From: Nonomuraea guangzhouensis
GTDB lineage: Bacteria; Actinomycetota; Actinomycetes; Streptosporangiales; Streptosporangiaceae
Direction: 5' to 3'
NCBI RefSeq assembly: GCF_019396345.1
Contig: NZ_JAHKRM010000007.1
Location: forward strand, 124,001-188,000
DNA: 64,000 bases
The position numbers and the translations under genes are program-made. Of this stretch, positions 39,864-47,747 are shown one piece after another (within the stretch, counting starts at the first letter, position 1; the number at the start of each line of letters is the position of its first letter). The notes under the pieces were generated by a model, which was given only the letters and a program-made list of their open reading frames with translations, searched no databases and was not told where the DNA came from.

Positions 39864-39923
39864 GTGACCTACGCGAAGTCCCTCGAACTGCTTCCTGAGT
39901 TCCTCGGACTGGATTCCGGGTGA
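39864..39923 (+). CDS. 19-residue micro-ORF (MTYAKSLELLPEFLGLDSG)
   Basis: A GTG start has AGGAAGG 7 nt upstream, and a TGA is followed 19 nt later by a canonical terminator, so this looks like an independent tiny transcription unit. The peptide is amphipathic with an LELLPEFLG core. GGCACT...TAACGT (39802-39830, 17-bp spacer) is a possible promoter. It could be a peptide pheromone, a modified-peptide precursor, or a leader for attenuation. No modifying enzyme is adjacent, and I do not recognise a family. Confidence 0.45.
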   Translation: MTYAKSLELLPEFLGLDSG

Positions 39924-39942
39924 TCCCTCGTAAAGAGACGAC

Positions 39943-39974
39943 GCCGCCCGGAAACCTGCCGAGGCGGCTTTTTT
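39943..39974 (+). terminator. Rho-independent terminator
   Basis: GCCGCC-CGG pairs with CCG-A-GGCGGC and is followed by six T residues. It is the clearest intrinsic terminator in the window and follows the micro-ORF. Confidence 0.88.
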
Positions 39975-40062
39975 CATCTCACGGACGACGGCCCATGAAA
40001 CAAGGGGCCGCGGGCCTCGGTCTGGCCGACGGGAATGGCGCCCCCCGGCTGGATACAGCCCC

Positions 40063-40100
40063 AGCCCCGGGCACGGCCCACGCCAGCCGAGCCCGGGGCT
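40063..40100. repeat. 10-bp inverted repeat hairpin
   Basis: AGCCCCGGGC (40063-40072) and GCCCGGGGCT (40091-40100) are exact complements with an 18-nt loop. It stands just before the tRNA-like sequence in a gene-free stretch (39975-40105). The function is unclear. Confidence 0.5.
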
Positions 40101-40105
40101 AACGA

Positions 40106-40162
40106 GCCGCTCTGGCCCAACTGGCAGAGGCGCCGCCCTCAGGAGGCGGCGAAGTGCGAGGG
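40106..40162 (+). pseudogene. tRNA-like remnant, anticodon CAG (Leu-type), 3' part missing
   Basis: A 5' acceptor strand GCCGCTC, TG, a D-arm GCCC-AACTGGCAGA-GGC and a good anticodon arm CCGCC-CTCAGGA-GGCGG are present, but no T-arm or matching 3' acceptor follows. A T-arm-like GGTTCGACTCCC occurs at 41524, just past the tnpB element, so the element may have split the gene. The fit is imperfect: the 3' acceptor complement is not found there. Confidence 0.45.
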
Positions 40163-40280
40163 TGACCAGAAGTGGGTGTGAGGACCACGTGCGTGTGGAG
40201 GGTGGGGACGACCGTAGGGCCCCTGGCTAATGTTGGGGTTCGCGGCGTGGTGACGGAGAGTAAACGCTACGATCTTCCCT

Positions 40281-41441
40281 GTGAAGATCGTCGTGCAGGT
40301 GAAGCTGATGCCGCAGGCCGATCAGGCCGCCGCGCTGTCGGCGACGCTGCGGGCGGTCAACGATGCCGCGAACTGGGTGTCGGTCGTGGCGTTCGAGCAT
40401 GGTGTGCCGCGTGAGTATGAGTTGCGCACGTTCACCTACGCCGAGTTGAAGGGGCGGGGGCTGGGGGCGCAGGCCGCTCAGCACACCATCAAGAAGGTCC
40501 GCGATGCCTACACCACGTTGCAGGCGAACCTGCGTGCCGGCAACCTCGGCAAGAAGGGCTCCAAGCGCCGGACCACAGCCGAGTCCAAGCCGGTCAGCTT
40601 CCGCCCCGAGGCGGCGCACCCGTTTGACGACCGGTGTCTGAGCTGGCAGTACGACGCTCAGACGGTCAGCATCTGGACCACCGCCGGGCGTATCAAGAAC
40701 GTCCGCTTCGCCTGTTCCGCCGACGCGCTCAAGACGCTGCGCGAACACCGCCGGGGCGAGTCCGATCTGGTCGAACGCGACGGCGTGTTCTACCTGATCG
40801 CCGTGTGCGAGGTGCCCGAAGCGCCGCTCAACGAACAGCCCGGCGGCTGGCTCGGCGTGGATCTGGGCATCGTCAACATCGCCACCGTGGACGGCATGAC
40901 CCGGTTCAATGGACGCGGCCTGAACCGGCACCGCAAGCGGCAGCTCGACCTTCGCCGAAAACTCCAGGCCAAGGCCACCAAGTCCGCCAGACGACGGCTC
41001 AGGCACCGCCGACGCAAAGAGTCGCGGCACGCCACGAACATCAACCACATCATCTCGAAGAAGATCGTGACCGAGGCTGCACGCACCTGTTCCGGGATCG
41101 CCCTGGAAGACCTGGGCGGAATTCGGGAGAGGGTACGGCTCCGTAAGCCCCAACGGGTCACGCTCCATTCCTGGGCTTTCCACCAGCTCGGGACCTTCCT
41201 CGCTTACAAGGCGCGGCGGGCGGGTGTCCCGCTGGTGTACGTCGATCCGGCCTACACCAGCCAGCAATGCGCTGACTGCCGCCACATCGACAAGAACAAC
41301 CGGGTCGACCAGGCCCTGTTCATCTGCCGGAACTGCGGGGTCGTTGCCCACGCCGACCGGAATGCCTCCCGCAACATCGCCGCACGCGGCGAGGCTGCGT
41401 GGATCGCGGGGCGTGAGTCACGCGTCCCGGCCACCCCGTAG
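40281..41441 (+). CDS. tnpB: RNA-guided endonuclease TnpB family protein
   Basis: The protein has 386 residues. The RuvC residues are all visible: Asp in WLGVDLGIVNIAT (about 195), Glu in IALEDLGGIRE (about 277) and Asp in AHADRNASRN (about 361). The zinc ribbon CADCRH...CRNCGVV sits between the last two. It is a nuclease guided by an omega-RNA from the element's right end, ancestral to Cas12. GTG start; TACGAT seven bases upstream suggests a leaderless message. All catalytic residues are present, so it should be active. Confidence 0.93.
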   Translation: MKIVVQVKLMPQADQAAALSATLRAVNDAANWVSVVAFEHGVPREYELRTFTYAELKGRGLGAQAAQHTIKKVRDAYTTLQANLRAGNLGKKGSKRRTTAESKPVSFRPEAAHPFDDRCLSWQYDAQTVSIWTTAGRIKNVRFACSADALKTLREHRRGESDLVERDGVFYLIAVCEVPEAPLNEQPGGWLGVDLGIVNIATVDGMTRFNGRGLNRHRKRQLDLRRKLQAKATKSARRRLRHRRRKESRHATNINHIISKKIVTEAARTCSGIALEDLGGIRERVRLRKPQRVTLHSWAFHQLGTFLAYKARRAGVPLVYVDPAYTSQQCADCRHIDKNNRVDQALFICRNCGVVAHADRNASRNIAARGEAAWIAGRESRVPATP

Positions 41442-41522
41442 GTGGTCTGGACGGAGGAGGCCACACCACAGCCAGTGGTGCCCTACCTCCAAACCCGGTC
41501 CTTCAGGGCCGGGTCAAGTTGA
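41442..41522 (+). ncRNA. Candidate omega-RNA scaffold at the tnpB right end
   Basis: Two hairpins follow tnpB: CACCAC-AGCCA-GTGGTG (41464-41480) and ACCCGGTCC-TTCA-GGGCCGGGT (41493-41514). TnpB guide RNAs usually overlap the tnpB 3' end and finish at the element border; the guide would be the first about 16-20 nt of flanking DNA from about 41523. The 5' boundary within tnpB is not determined. Confidence 0.5.
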
Positions 41523-41563
41523 CGGTTCGACTCCCTGCAGAAGACCGCTGAACTTTCAGCGGA

Positions 41564-41644
41564 CGTTGCGCGAGTTGATGCCCGCGATATCGTGATGTGA
41601 TCGGGCGGATTTGTGGCGTTACCACTCGTCGGTAGGCGCACGTG
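41564..41644 (+). repeat. IS5-family left-end direct repeat, copy 1
   Basis: About 80 bp nearly identical to 42327-42408 (shared blocks GATGCCCGCGAT, GTGATCGGG, GTCGGTAGGCGCACGTG). Copy 2 immediately precedes an IS5 transposase fragment, so copy 1 is the relic end of another, now lost, IS copy. The SUKH-like gene lies between the two. Confidence 0.75.
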
Positions 41645-41767
41645 GGTCACGTCCGTGGACGTGACCCTGTACTCATCATCGGTAAGCAGCTCATCTGCGA
41701 GACGATCAGGATTCGCGGCCAGAAGTCCATACCTGGTCACCGTTCCATCCTGAGGAGTCGTTTCCCG

Positions 41768-42322
41768 ATGCTCGACCGCGGAAGGCTCGTGTCCACGTTC
41801 GATGTGCTGGGGCTGGAGGTGACCACATCGCCGCTCAGCACGCTCGCCGGGCGCGTGACGGACGAAACAGCCAGGCGGGTGATCGCCGCGATCGGGATAC
41901 CCGAGCGGATCGGTGGTTACCTCACCTTCGCCGATTTCAGTGACGGTCCGCATCTCTTCTCCGAGGAGGTGCGGAACCCCGATTCCAACCTGCAACGGGA
42001 AGCCAAAGACCTCATCCTCTTGGGCGTGGGTGCCGGAATTCTTGTCCTGAACGGGCAGAGCGGAGAGGTGGCGAGTTGGAAAGACGGCACGCTCCGCACG
42101 ATAAGTTCAGCTCTCGATAAGTTCGTCGAGTTCGTGGTTCTCATCCAGGAGAAGCTGAACATCGCGGACGAAGAGTCGTGGCCGACCGGGGGAGCAGAGA
42201 CCCGGCAGGCGTCGAACGACCTCATGCGCCGGTTTCGTGAAATCGACAGCGAGGTCATGAAACCGGCCGGAGCATTCTGGCGGGGTGTAGTGACAGGGTC
42301 GTTCCGATCCATGGGTTTCTGA
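41768..42322 (+). CDS. SUKH-4-like immunity protein candidate
   Basis: The protein has about 184 residues. The pattern GIPERIGGYLTFADF..., LILLGVGAGILVLNGQSGEVASW and SALDKFVEFVVLIQEKL follows the SUKH-4 layout (substrate-like strand, glycine-rich turn, acidic helix). SUKH proteins neutralise polymorphic toxins. No toxin gene is adjacent, and IS-end repeats flank the gene on both sides, so it may be an orphan or captured immunity gene. ATG at 41768 with GAGGAG 10 nt upstream; the frame is open to 41642 but that part is IS-end DNA. Confidence 0.55.
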   Translation: MLDRGRLVSTFDVLGLEVTTSPLSTLAGRVTDETARRVIAAIGIPERIGGYLTFADFSDGPHLFSEEVRNPDSNLQREAKDLILLGVGAGILVLNGQSGEVASWKDGTLRTISSALDKFVEFVVLIQEKLNIADEESWPTGGAETRQASNDLMRRFREIDSEVMKPAGAFWRGVVTGSFRSMGF

Positions 42323-42326
42323 GAGG

Positions 42327-42408
42327 CGTTGCCTGAGTTTGATGCCCGCGATGTCGTAGTGTGATCGGGTGGATTTGTAGCGTTACCACCTGTCGGTAGG
42401 CGCACGTG
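42327..42408 (+). repeat. IS5-family left-end direct repeat, copy 2
   Basis: This is the second copy of the about 80-bp block at 41564-41644. It runs into the N-terminal transposase fragment that starts at about 42423, as expected for a true element end. Confidence 0.75.
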
Positions 42409-42422
42409 CGCTGAGATGACCG

Positions 42423-42690
42423 GGTGAGCCGGGCAAGCTGTACCCGAGCGACTTATCCGACGAGCAGTGGGTGTCGATCGAGCCGGTGATCATGGCGTGG
42501 AAGGCCGCGCACCGGTCCGTTAGCGCCCCCAGGGCAACTACGAGATGCGCGAGATCGTCAACGCGCTCATCTATCAAGGTCGTACCGGCTGCCAGTGGGA
42601 CTACCTGCCTCACGATCTGCCAACCGGAAGTGCGACCTACTACTACTTCGCCGAGTGGCGTGATGACGGCACCGTCCAGAAGATCCATTC
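42423..42690 (+). pseudogene. IS5-family transposase, N-terminal fragment, frameshifted
   Basis: Translation gives GKLYPSDLSDEQWVSIEPVI, then after a frame change near the C-rich run at about 42525-42532 NYEMREIVNALIYQGRTGCQ and LPTGSATYYYFAEWRDDGTVQKIH, the DUF4096 N-terminal domain of IS5-type transposases. Homology stops after KIH. It is broken by frameshift and truncation. Confidence 0.8.
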
Positions 42691-42723
42691 TGATCCCGGG
42701 TTCAGGTGCCGCGCCATGTGGGG

Positions 42724-42990
42724 GGTGTTCTCTCCAGTCAGGCGGCTGGCCATGAGGTCGATCATGGCAATGTGGATCCCGGCTTCGGAACGTGTGGGCA
42801 GGGCTTTGTTGTCACGGACAAAGCGGCGGCGGAGCATCAGCCGGCCGAGGGCGCGCTCGGCCACCCAGCGGTCTGGCAGTGGGGTCAAGTCCCTGGTGGT
42901 GGGGTCGCGGGTGACGACTTCGACGTCGATGCCCGCCTCAGCGGCGTTGTCGATGACGGTGGTGCGGTAGGCGCTGTCGGCCCCGGCCTT
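42724..42990 (-). pseudogene. IS5-family transposase, C-terminal fragment, inverted
   Basis: The minus strand encodes KAGADSAYRTTVIDNAAEAG, LTPLPDRWVAERALGRLMLR and SEAGIHIAMIDLMASRLTG, the typical IS5 C-terminus (catalytic Glu in WVAERALG). It faces the N-terminal fragment across about 35 bp, so two copies in opposite orientation have fused with loss of their middles. No gene is seen from 42991 to 43220. Confidence 0.8.
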
Positions 42991-43220
42991 GTTGATCGGG
43001 GCCTGGGATGCGGCCACTTGGGACAGGGGGCCGGTCGGCGGTGCTGTCGAACACGTCGATGCCGATGCACAGGCCGAGGGGGCTCCTGCGCGTTCGATGC
43101 AGGCCAAGGCGGACGGTAACGCAGAGGAAACAGCGGCGCTGATTTCATCTGCCCAGACTCCCGCGCCGCAACCGGCCGGGCAGATCATCACTGAAATCGC
43201 CAAGACCCCAGGAGCCGGCT

Positions 43221-44567
43221 GTGCACGAAGGAGAGACTTTCTCGGGATTGGATCGACGGCAATTCCTGCGACGCGCAGGACTGGCCGCCGGAGCGGGCGC
43301 GGCGCTGCCGCTGCTGGGTGTGGGGAGCGCGAGCACCATGGCCGCCGCCTGGTCGTCCGCCGACGACCCCGACCAGCTGTTCAAGGACGGCCGTTTCAAG
43401 CACGCCGAGCAGAGCTACCGTCGTCGGCTCAAGGAGAACGCCGACAACGCGCACGCCGCCGCGCAGATCGGCTACATCGCTCTGCTGTCCAACCGGTTCG
43501 CCGACGCCGAGAAATTCCTCAAACGCGCCGTCAGCCTGAAGCCCGACGACGAATTCTCCCTCTACCAGCTCGCGGACTGCTACGTCCGCCAGGACAGGTT
43601 GTCGGAAGCCGTACCCTGGCTGCGCAAACGCGGCGAGCTGACCGGCTCGCTGACCGACCTCGCCTCCGCCAAGCTGTACGAGACGATCCGGGGCACCCCC
43701 TGGCAGGTGCACGGCCCGCAGGCCACCCAGATCCCCTTCCTCGGGCTCGAACCCCTGCCCCACATGATGATCTCCATCAACGGGACGCAGCCGAGGATCT
43801 TCCAGCTCGACACGGGAGCGACGACGGCCGGCCTCAGCATGCAGCTGGCGAAGGAGGCCGGTCTGGAGGTGATCTCCGAGAGCAAGGGAAGCGCCGACGG
43901 GCAGCAGTTCACGATGTATTACGGCATCGCCAAGTCGGTGCGCATCGGCGACCTCGAGATCCGCAACGCGCCCGTCCACTGGAACGAGGCCGACCGGCCG
44001 GACCTGCCCGACGGCACCGAGGCCCAGGGCACCATCGGCACGGTGCACTTCTACCATTTCCTGACCACCATGGACTACGGCCACAAGCAGTTCGTCCTAC
44101 GCCGCAAAAACGAGGCCAACCTGCGTAGATTCCGCGTCGAGGCGGCACGGCTCAAGGGCGACGTCCTGCCGCTGTGGCTGGCGAAAGACCACTTCCCCTG
44201 CACGCTCGGCTCGCTCAACGACTTCGGGCCTCGCGTCGTCACCTTCGACACCGGTGGCCCAGGCCGGGGCATCGGTACCTCCCTCGACTTCGCCAAACGC
44301 GCCGGGATCGAACTCGGCGACCCCGAGCAAGGCAGGGGCGGGGTGCGCTACCCCATCGCGCCCGAGCAGATCAGTCTCGGCAAGGCGACGCGGCGGCGGG
44401 TCAAGGGATGGGCGGAGGAGAAGCCCAAGGTCGGCGCGGGGATGAAGTTCGACACGATCGCCAACTTCACCCACGACTACTTCAAGCCGTTCGCCATCAC
44501 CTTCGACTACGCCCACATGAACCTGTACATCACCGGCGACTCCATGGATCCGGACGCGGGCCGGTAG
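43221..44567 (+). CDS. Tat-exported TPR protein with two-motif retropepsin-like aspartic peptidase domain
   Basis: The protein has 448 residues. A Tat signal DRRQFLRRAGLAAGAG (about 11-26) is followed by TPR-like helices (DPDQLFKDGRFKHAEQSY, FADAEKFLKRAVSLKPDDE). Then a peptidase-like region has the first motif FQLDTGATTAGLS (about 195) and a second VTFDTGGPGRGIGTS (about 341). Two D-T-G motifs in one chain would let a single polypeptide form the pair of catalytic aspartates, as in bilobed pepsins, whereas bacterial retropepsins normally dimerise. GTG start with AGGAG 6 nt upstream. The substrate is unknown. Confidence 0.7.
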   Translation: MHEGETFSGLDRRQFLRRAGLAAGAGAALPLLGVGSASTMAAAWSSADDPDQLFKDGRFKHAEQSYRRRLKENADNAHAAAQIGYIALLSNRFADAEKFLKRAVSLKPDDEFSLYQLADCYVRQDRLSEAVPWLRKRGELTGSLTDLASAKLYETIRGTPWQVHGPQATQIPFLGLEPLPHMMISINGTQPRIFQLDTGATTAGLSMQLAKEAGLEVISESKGSADGQQFTMYYGIAKSVRIGDLEIRNAPVHWNEADRPDLPDGTEAQGTIGTVHFYHFLTTMDYGHKQFVLRRKNEANLRRFRVEAARLKGDVLPLWLAKDHFPCTLGSLNDFGPRVVTFDTGGPGRGIGTSLDFAKRAGIELGDPEQGRGGVRYPIAPEQISLGKATRRRVKGWAEEKPKVGAGMKFDTIANFTHDYFKPFAITFDYAHMNLYITGDSMDPDAGR

Positions 44568-44577
44568 GGAGAGACAG

Positions 44578-44598
44578 CCGATCTCACCGCGAGATCGG
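44578..44598 (+). terminator. 8-bp hairpin after the aspartic-peptidase gene
   Basis: CCGATCTC-ACCGC-GAGATCGG, a perfect stem starting 11 nt after the stop. The remaining about 210 bp to the next gene hold no recognisable feature. Confidence 0.6.
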
Positions 44599-44808
44599 CA
44601 AAGAACTGAGACGCGTACCAGGCGGCGGTACTTGTCATGGTCATGAGCACAATCGGCCAGGACGACGTCGGGGCGCTCGCACCTGGGACAGCCCGCTCGA
44701 CTGGCGAGAACGCCCCGACTCTACCCACGAGTACTTCACACTATTGGACATCATCATGGACGTCGCGAACATCAACCTCTACCTCATCGGTCCGCTTAAG
44801 GGGACATC

Positions 44809-45993
44809 ATGACCCCCACCAGGCGCACCGTGCTCACCAGCGCGCTGGCGGGCGGCGCGGCGCTGGCAGCGAGCAGCACGGTGTCCGCCCACGCGGAACG
44901 AGCCGCGCCGGTCCCGCCGGAGCTGCGGCCCGGCGGTGAGTTCGACGCGTATGTGGCCCAGCTGGCCAAGGACGATCAGTTCTCCGGAACGGTGCTGCTG
45001 GCCCACCGTTCACGCCCGGTACTGTCCCGCTCGCACGGCATGGCGGACGCATCGCGCTCCATCCCGAACGGCCCGAACACGATCTTCAAGCTGGCATCGG
45101 TCACCAAATGCTTCACCGCAGTGGCCCTGGGCCAGCTCGTCCAGGACGACAAGGCCGACCTGCATGCGCCCCTGGGCGAATACCTGGACGGCTTCTCGGC
45201 CGAAACCGCCAAAGTGACCCTCCACCAACTGCTGACCCACACCGCGGGCCTGGGCGAATACGCGCAATCCCCCGAGTTCCGTCAAGGGCTCAAGGAATGG
45301 TCCACCGAGTCCGAGATGATGGAGGGCGTCCTGGCCCTCATCAGGAAGCTGGAGACCGCTCCTGCCTTCACCCCGGGCACCCGGCACGTCTACAGCAACA
45401 GCGGCTTCTTCGTGCTCGGCGCGATCGTCGCAGCGGCCTCGAACCAGCCCTACCACGGCTACATGCGCGAGCACGTGCTCGCCGAGGCGGGCATGAAGCG
45501 TTCGAATCTCTACACCCGGCCGCAGGTCCTCGCCGGCCGCGACATCGCCCACCCGTACTGGACGCAGCAGTCCGGGGAACGCGCGGACTTCACCACAAGC
45601 GAATACTTCGGCTTCGTCGGCGGGCCCGCTGACGGCGTGTACGCCTCTGCGCCCGACCTGCTCTCCTTCGTCGGGGCCCTGACCAAGGGCACGCTCCTGT
45701 CTGCGGCGTACACCTCGGCCTTCACCAACGGCAAGGCCCTGCTGTCGCCCACCGACAAGCCCGTGGTCGCGGCCGACGCCCGCTTCTACGGGTACGGATT
45801 CCGCGACACCATCACCTCAGGCCACCGCGTCTGGGGACACTCCGGCAGCGCCGTGGGCGTGGCGACCAACCTCGACGTCTTCCCCGATCTCGGCTGGATC
45901 GCGGTCGTCCTGAGCAACTACGACATCCCGATCACCCCGATCGTCCTCAAGGCACGCGAGCTGATCACTCGATCGGCACCGGGCATCTCCTGA
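44809..45993 (+). CDS. Exported serine hydrolase, beta-lactamase (class C/PBP-like) family
   Basis: The protein has 394 residues. A Tat-like signal (RRTVLTSALAGGAALAASSTVSAHA) is followed by the catalytic Ser-x-x-Lys in FKLASVTKCFTAVA (about 97-100), Tyr-x-Asn in HVYSNSGFF and the third motif HSGSAVG. The fold covers D-alanyl-D-alanine carboxypeptidases, esterases and class C lactamases. The long insert and mixed motifs favour a peptidase/esterase rather than a resistance enzyme. Confidence 0.85.
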   Translation: MTPTRRTVLTSALAGGAALAASSTVSAHAERAAPVPPELRPGGEFDAYVAQLAKDDQFSGTVLLAHRSRPVLSRSHGMADASRSIPNGPNTIFKLASVTKCFTAVALGQLVQDDKADLHAPLGEYLDGFSAETAKVTLHQLLTHTAGLGEYAQSPEFRQGLKEWSTESEMMEGVLALIRKLETAPAFTPGTRHVYSNSGFFVLGAIVAAASNQPYHGYMREHVLAEAGMKRSNLYTRPQVLAGRDIAHPYWTQQSGERADFTTSEYFGFVGGPADGVYASAPDLLSFVGALTKGTLLSAAYTSAFTNGKALLSPTDKPVVAADARFYGYGFRDTITSGHRVWGHSGSAVGVATNLDVFPDLGWIAVVLSNYDIPITPIVLKARELITRSAPGIS

Positions 45994-46324
45994 GCGTCTG
46001 CGAGAGCGTCGCTGCCTGCGAAGCATGGCTCGGCAGCGTCACTGATCGAGTCCTCTGTCCTGCCAAGCCGACAATGATCACAGAAGGCAGCCGGCCTGCG
46101 CGGGGATCCACGGAATTGCGCCGGTTAATGTCGGTGTAGTCGACGCGGTCGGTTGTCTCTGCGAGGCGCCAACAAGGCATCCAAGCCGTCTTGGATTCAG
46201 ATGATCAACGCAACACTGCTGGTGGATGGGTGGATCGTGGCTCGAATGGGTCGGCCGGGAGCGGCGGAGCGACCAGCAAGGCCGCCACGATCCAAACGAC
46301 GGCAAAGGGCGCGGCGGCCAGTGT
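45994..46324. other. Gene-free stretch, 331 bp
   Basis: It lies between the convergent hydrolase and rhomboid genes. Short open frames exist on both strands, but none shows a ribosome site, codon bias or family motif. No strong hairpin or repeat was found. It is probably degraded sequence within this rearranged region. Confidence 0.5.
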
Positions 46325-47227
46325 CTAGATCAGGAACAAGCCGAGGTCGTGAGTCTTCACCGCCACCAGAACGACGAGCAGAACGAGCATCGCACCCATC
46401 GCGGGAAGATGGTATTTGCGCGGCAGATACGCCAGAGCGAGCGCAATCGCGCCACCCACGATGAGTCCGCCGAGATGTCCCTCCCAGGAGCTGAACCCGG
46501 CCGAGACCACCAGCCAGATCAGGAAGAACATCATGAGGCGGCCACCCCCGAGCGGGTCGTGGCGCAGTCGCCGGCTGAAGACGAAGTACGCCGCTCCCAA
46601 CCCGAAGATCGCTCCTGAAGCACCGACGGCGGCCGTGTCGGGGGAGATGAGGTACTCGAAGACCGAGCTGCCCACGGCCGCCAGCAGGTAGAGCCCGACG
46701 AAGCGCAGCCTGCCCAGCATCTCCTCGACCGCCCGGCCCAGGGTCCACAGCCAGTACAGGTTGAAGACGATGTGCAGGATGCCGAAACCGCCCTCAGTGG
46801 GCCGCAGGTGCAGGAAATTGGCCGTGAGGAGCCGGTACCACTCGCCGGCGGCCACACCGACGAGCTCCATGCCGGTGTCGCCCTCGTACACGTAGTACTG
46901 TCCGTCTGTGTCCAGCAGTCCGATGCCCAGGCCGTCCAGCCGGTCCACGATCGAGGGCATGGCGATCTCCCCGGCGTAGGCCAGGACGATGATGGCAATC
47001 AGAGCATAGGTGACCACTGGAACGGCGGACACTTTGCCGCCGAAGACGGTCCTGGCCTGCCGTACTGACTTGTTGCCCTCACGTACGCATTCGACGCATT
47101 GATGGCCCACGGCCGCGTCCCGCATGCAGTCGGGGCAAATGTAGCGGTCGCAGCGGGTGCAGCGGACGTAGGTTTCGCTCTTGGGGTGCCTGTAGCAGGT
47201 CGGCACCTCGGCAATCTGCTCTTCCAC
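46325..47227 (-). CDS. Rhomboid-family intramembrane serine protease with N-terminal zinc ribbon
   Basis: The protein has about 300 residues. The N-terminal B-box-like zinc-binding part CYRHPKSETYVRCTRCDRYICPDC...HQCVEC is followed by six or seven helices with the rhomboid catalytic Ser in AAVGASGAIFGLGAAYF and His in WEGHLGGLIVGG. It cleaves membrane proteins within the bilayer. The zinc ribbon faces the cytoplasm and may recruit partners. The start is uncertain: I use the GTG at 47227 (GGAG 5 nt upstream). The longer ATG at 47284 overlaps a TATTCT box that looks like its -10. Confidence 0.88.
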   Translation of the reverse strand: MEEQIAEVPTCYRHPKSETYVRCTRCDRYICPDCMRDAAVGHQCVECVREGNKSVRQARTVFGGKVSAVPVVTYALIAIIVLAYAGEIAMPSIVDRLDGLGIGLLDTDGQYYVYEGDTGMELVGVAAGEWYRLLTANFLHLRPTEGGFGILHIVFNLYWLWTLGRAVEEMLGRLRFVGLYLLAAVGSSVFEYLISPDTAAVGASGAIFGLGAAYFVFSRRLRHDPLGGGRLMMFFLIWLVVSAGFSSWEGHLGGLIVGGAIALALAYLPRKYHLPAMGAMLVLLVVLVAVKTHDLGLFLI

Positions 47228-47347
47228 GTCACTCCACACCTTCGGGGGTTCCAGCGGAGAGCAAGAATAGCGAATTGCCAGCATGCGGGAGCTTTTGTGA
47301 TCAAACCGATTTGATCCGCCATATACCGTGTGGTTTGTAGGAGATTG

Positions 47348-47590
47348 TTATTTATCCTCAAGATTGTTGGCCTGTCGTGCAATGCGGCGCGGATTTCGGC
47401 GTCGGCGGACAGTATCGATGGAGACGCCGGCGTTGATGAGTTTGGTGGCGTGGGCGTGGCGTAGCTGGTGGATGTCGATCTCGACGCGTGCGGCGGCGCA
47501 GTAGGTCTGTCAGCGGTGGTGGGCGGCGTCGTAGGACAGCGGCCCGGTGGTGCGGCCGGCGCGAGCCGTTCGGGGTCTTCGTTCGTGTGG
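47348..47590 (-). pseudogene. Tyrosine recombinase (integrase), C-terminal remnant
   Basis: The minus strand gives RTARAGRTTGPLSYDAAHHR, an in-frame TGA, then YCAAARVEIDIHQLRHAHAT and KLINAGVSIDTVRRR, the box II region of a XerC/D-like integrase (H-x-L-R-H). The catalytic Tyr region is gone and the frame ends NNLEDK. It is a dead trace of an integrative element; no att repeat was identified. Confidence 0.7.
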
Positions 47591-47747
47591 AGGACGGAGA
47601 CGACGGCTTCGAGGGTCTCGTGCAGAACATTCGCCGAGGAGGCGCCCTAAGGAGTCTCGAGCCGTCAGCCTTCGTCCGCAGCGACCGGGCAACGTATTGA
47701 ACGGACGTCGTTGACTTCGAGCACGCTCTAAATCGTAGCGTTGAGGC

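Larger units (their letters stand above)
40163..41523 (+). mobile_element. IS200/IS605-type tnpB-only element (boundaries approximate)
   Basis: The unit holds a tnpB gene without tnpA. The left end lies near GGTGAC at 40161-40166; the right end follows paired hairpins and GTCAAGTTGAC near 41512-41523. Without tnpA it depends on a transposase elsewhere. Confidence 0.55.

Noticed and set aside
40106..40180. Functional tRNA-Leu
   Set aside because: The D- and anticodon arms are good, but no T-arm or 3' acceptor follows and the variable region is too short for a leucine tRNA, so only a remnant is reported.
42991..43220. Additional gene between IS debris and the Tat protein
   Set aside because: Open frames here lack start signals and show no family motif. 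They appear to be IS-derived or non-coding.
44809..45993. Antibiotic-resistance beta-lactamase
   Set aside because: The SxxK, YxN and HxG motifs are shared by carboxypeptidases and esterases. Nothing in the sequence or neighbourhood singles out lactam hydrolysis.
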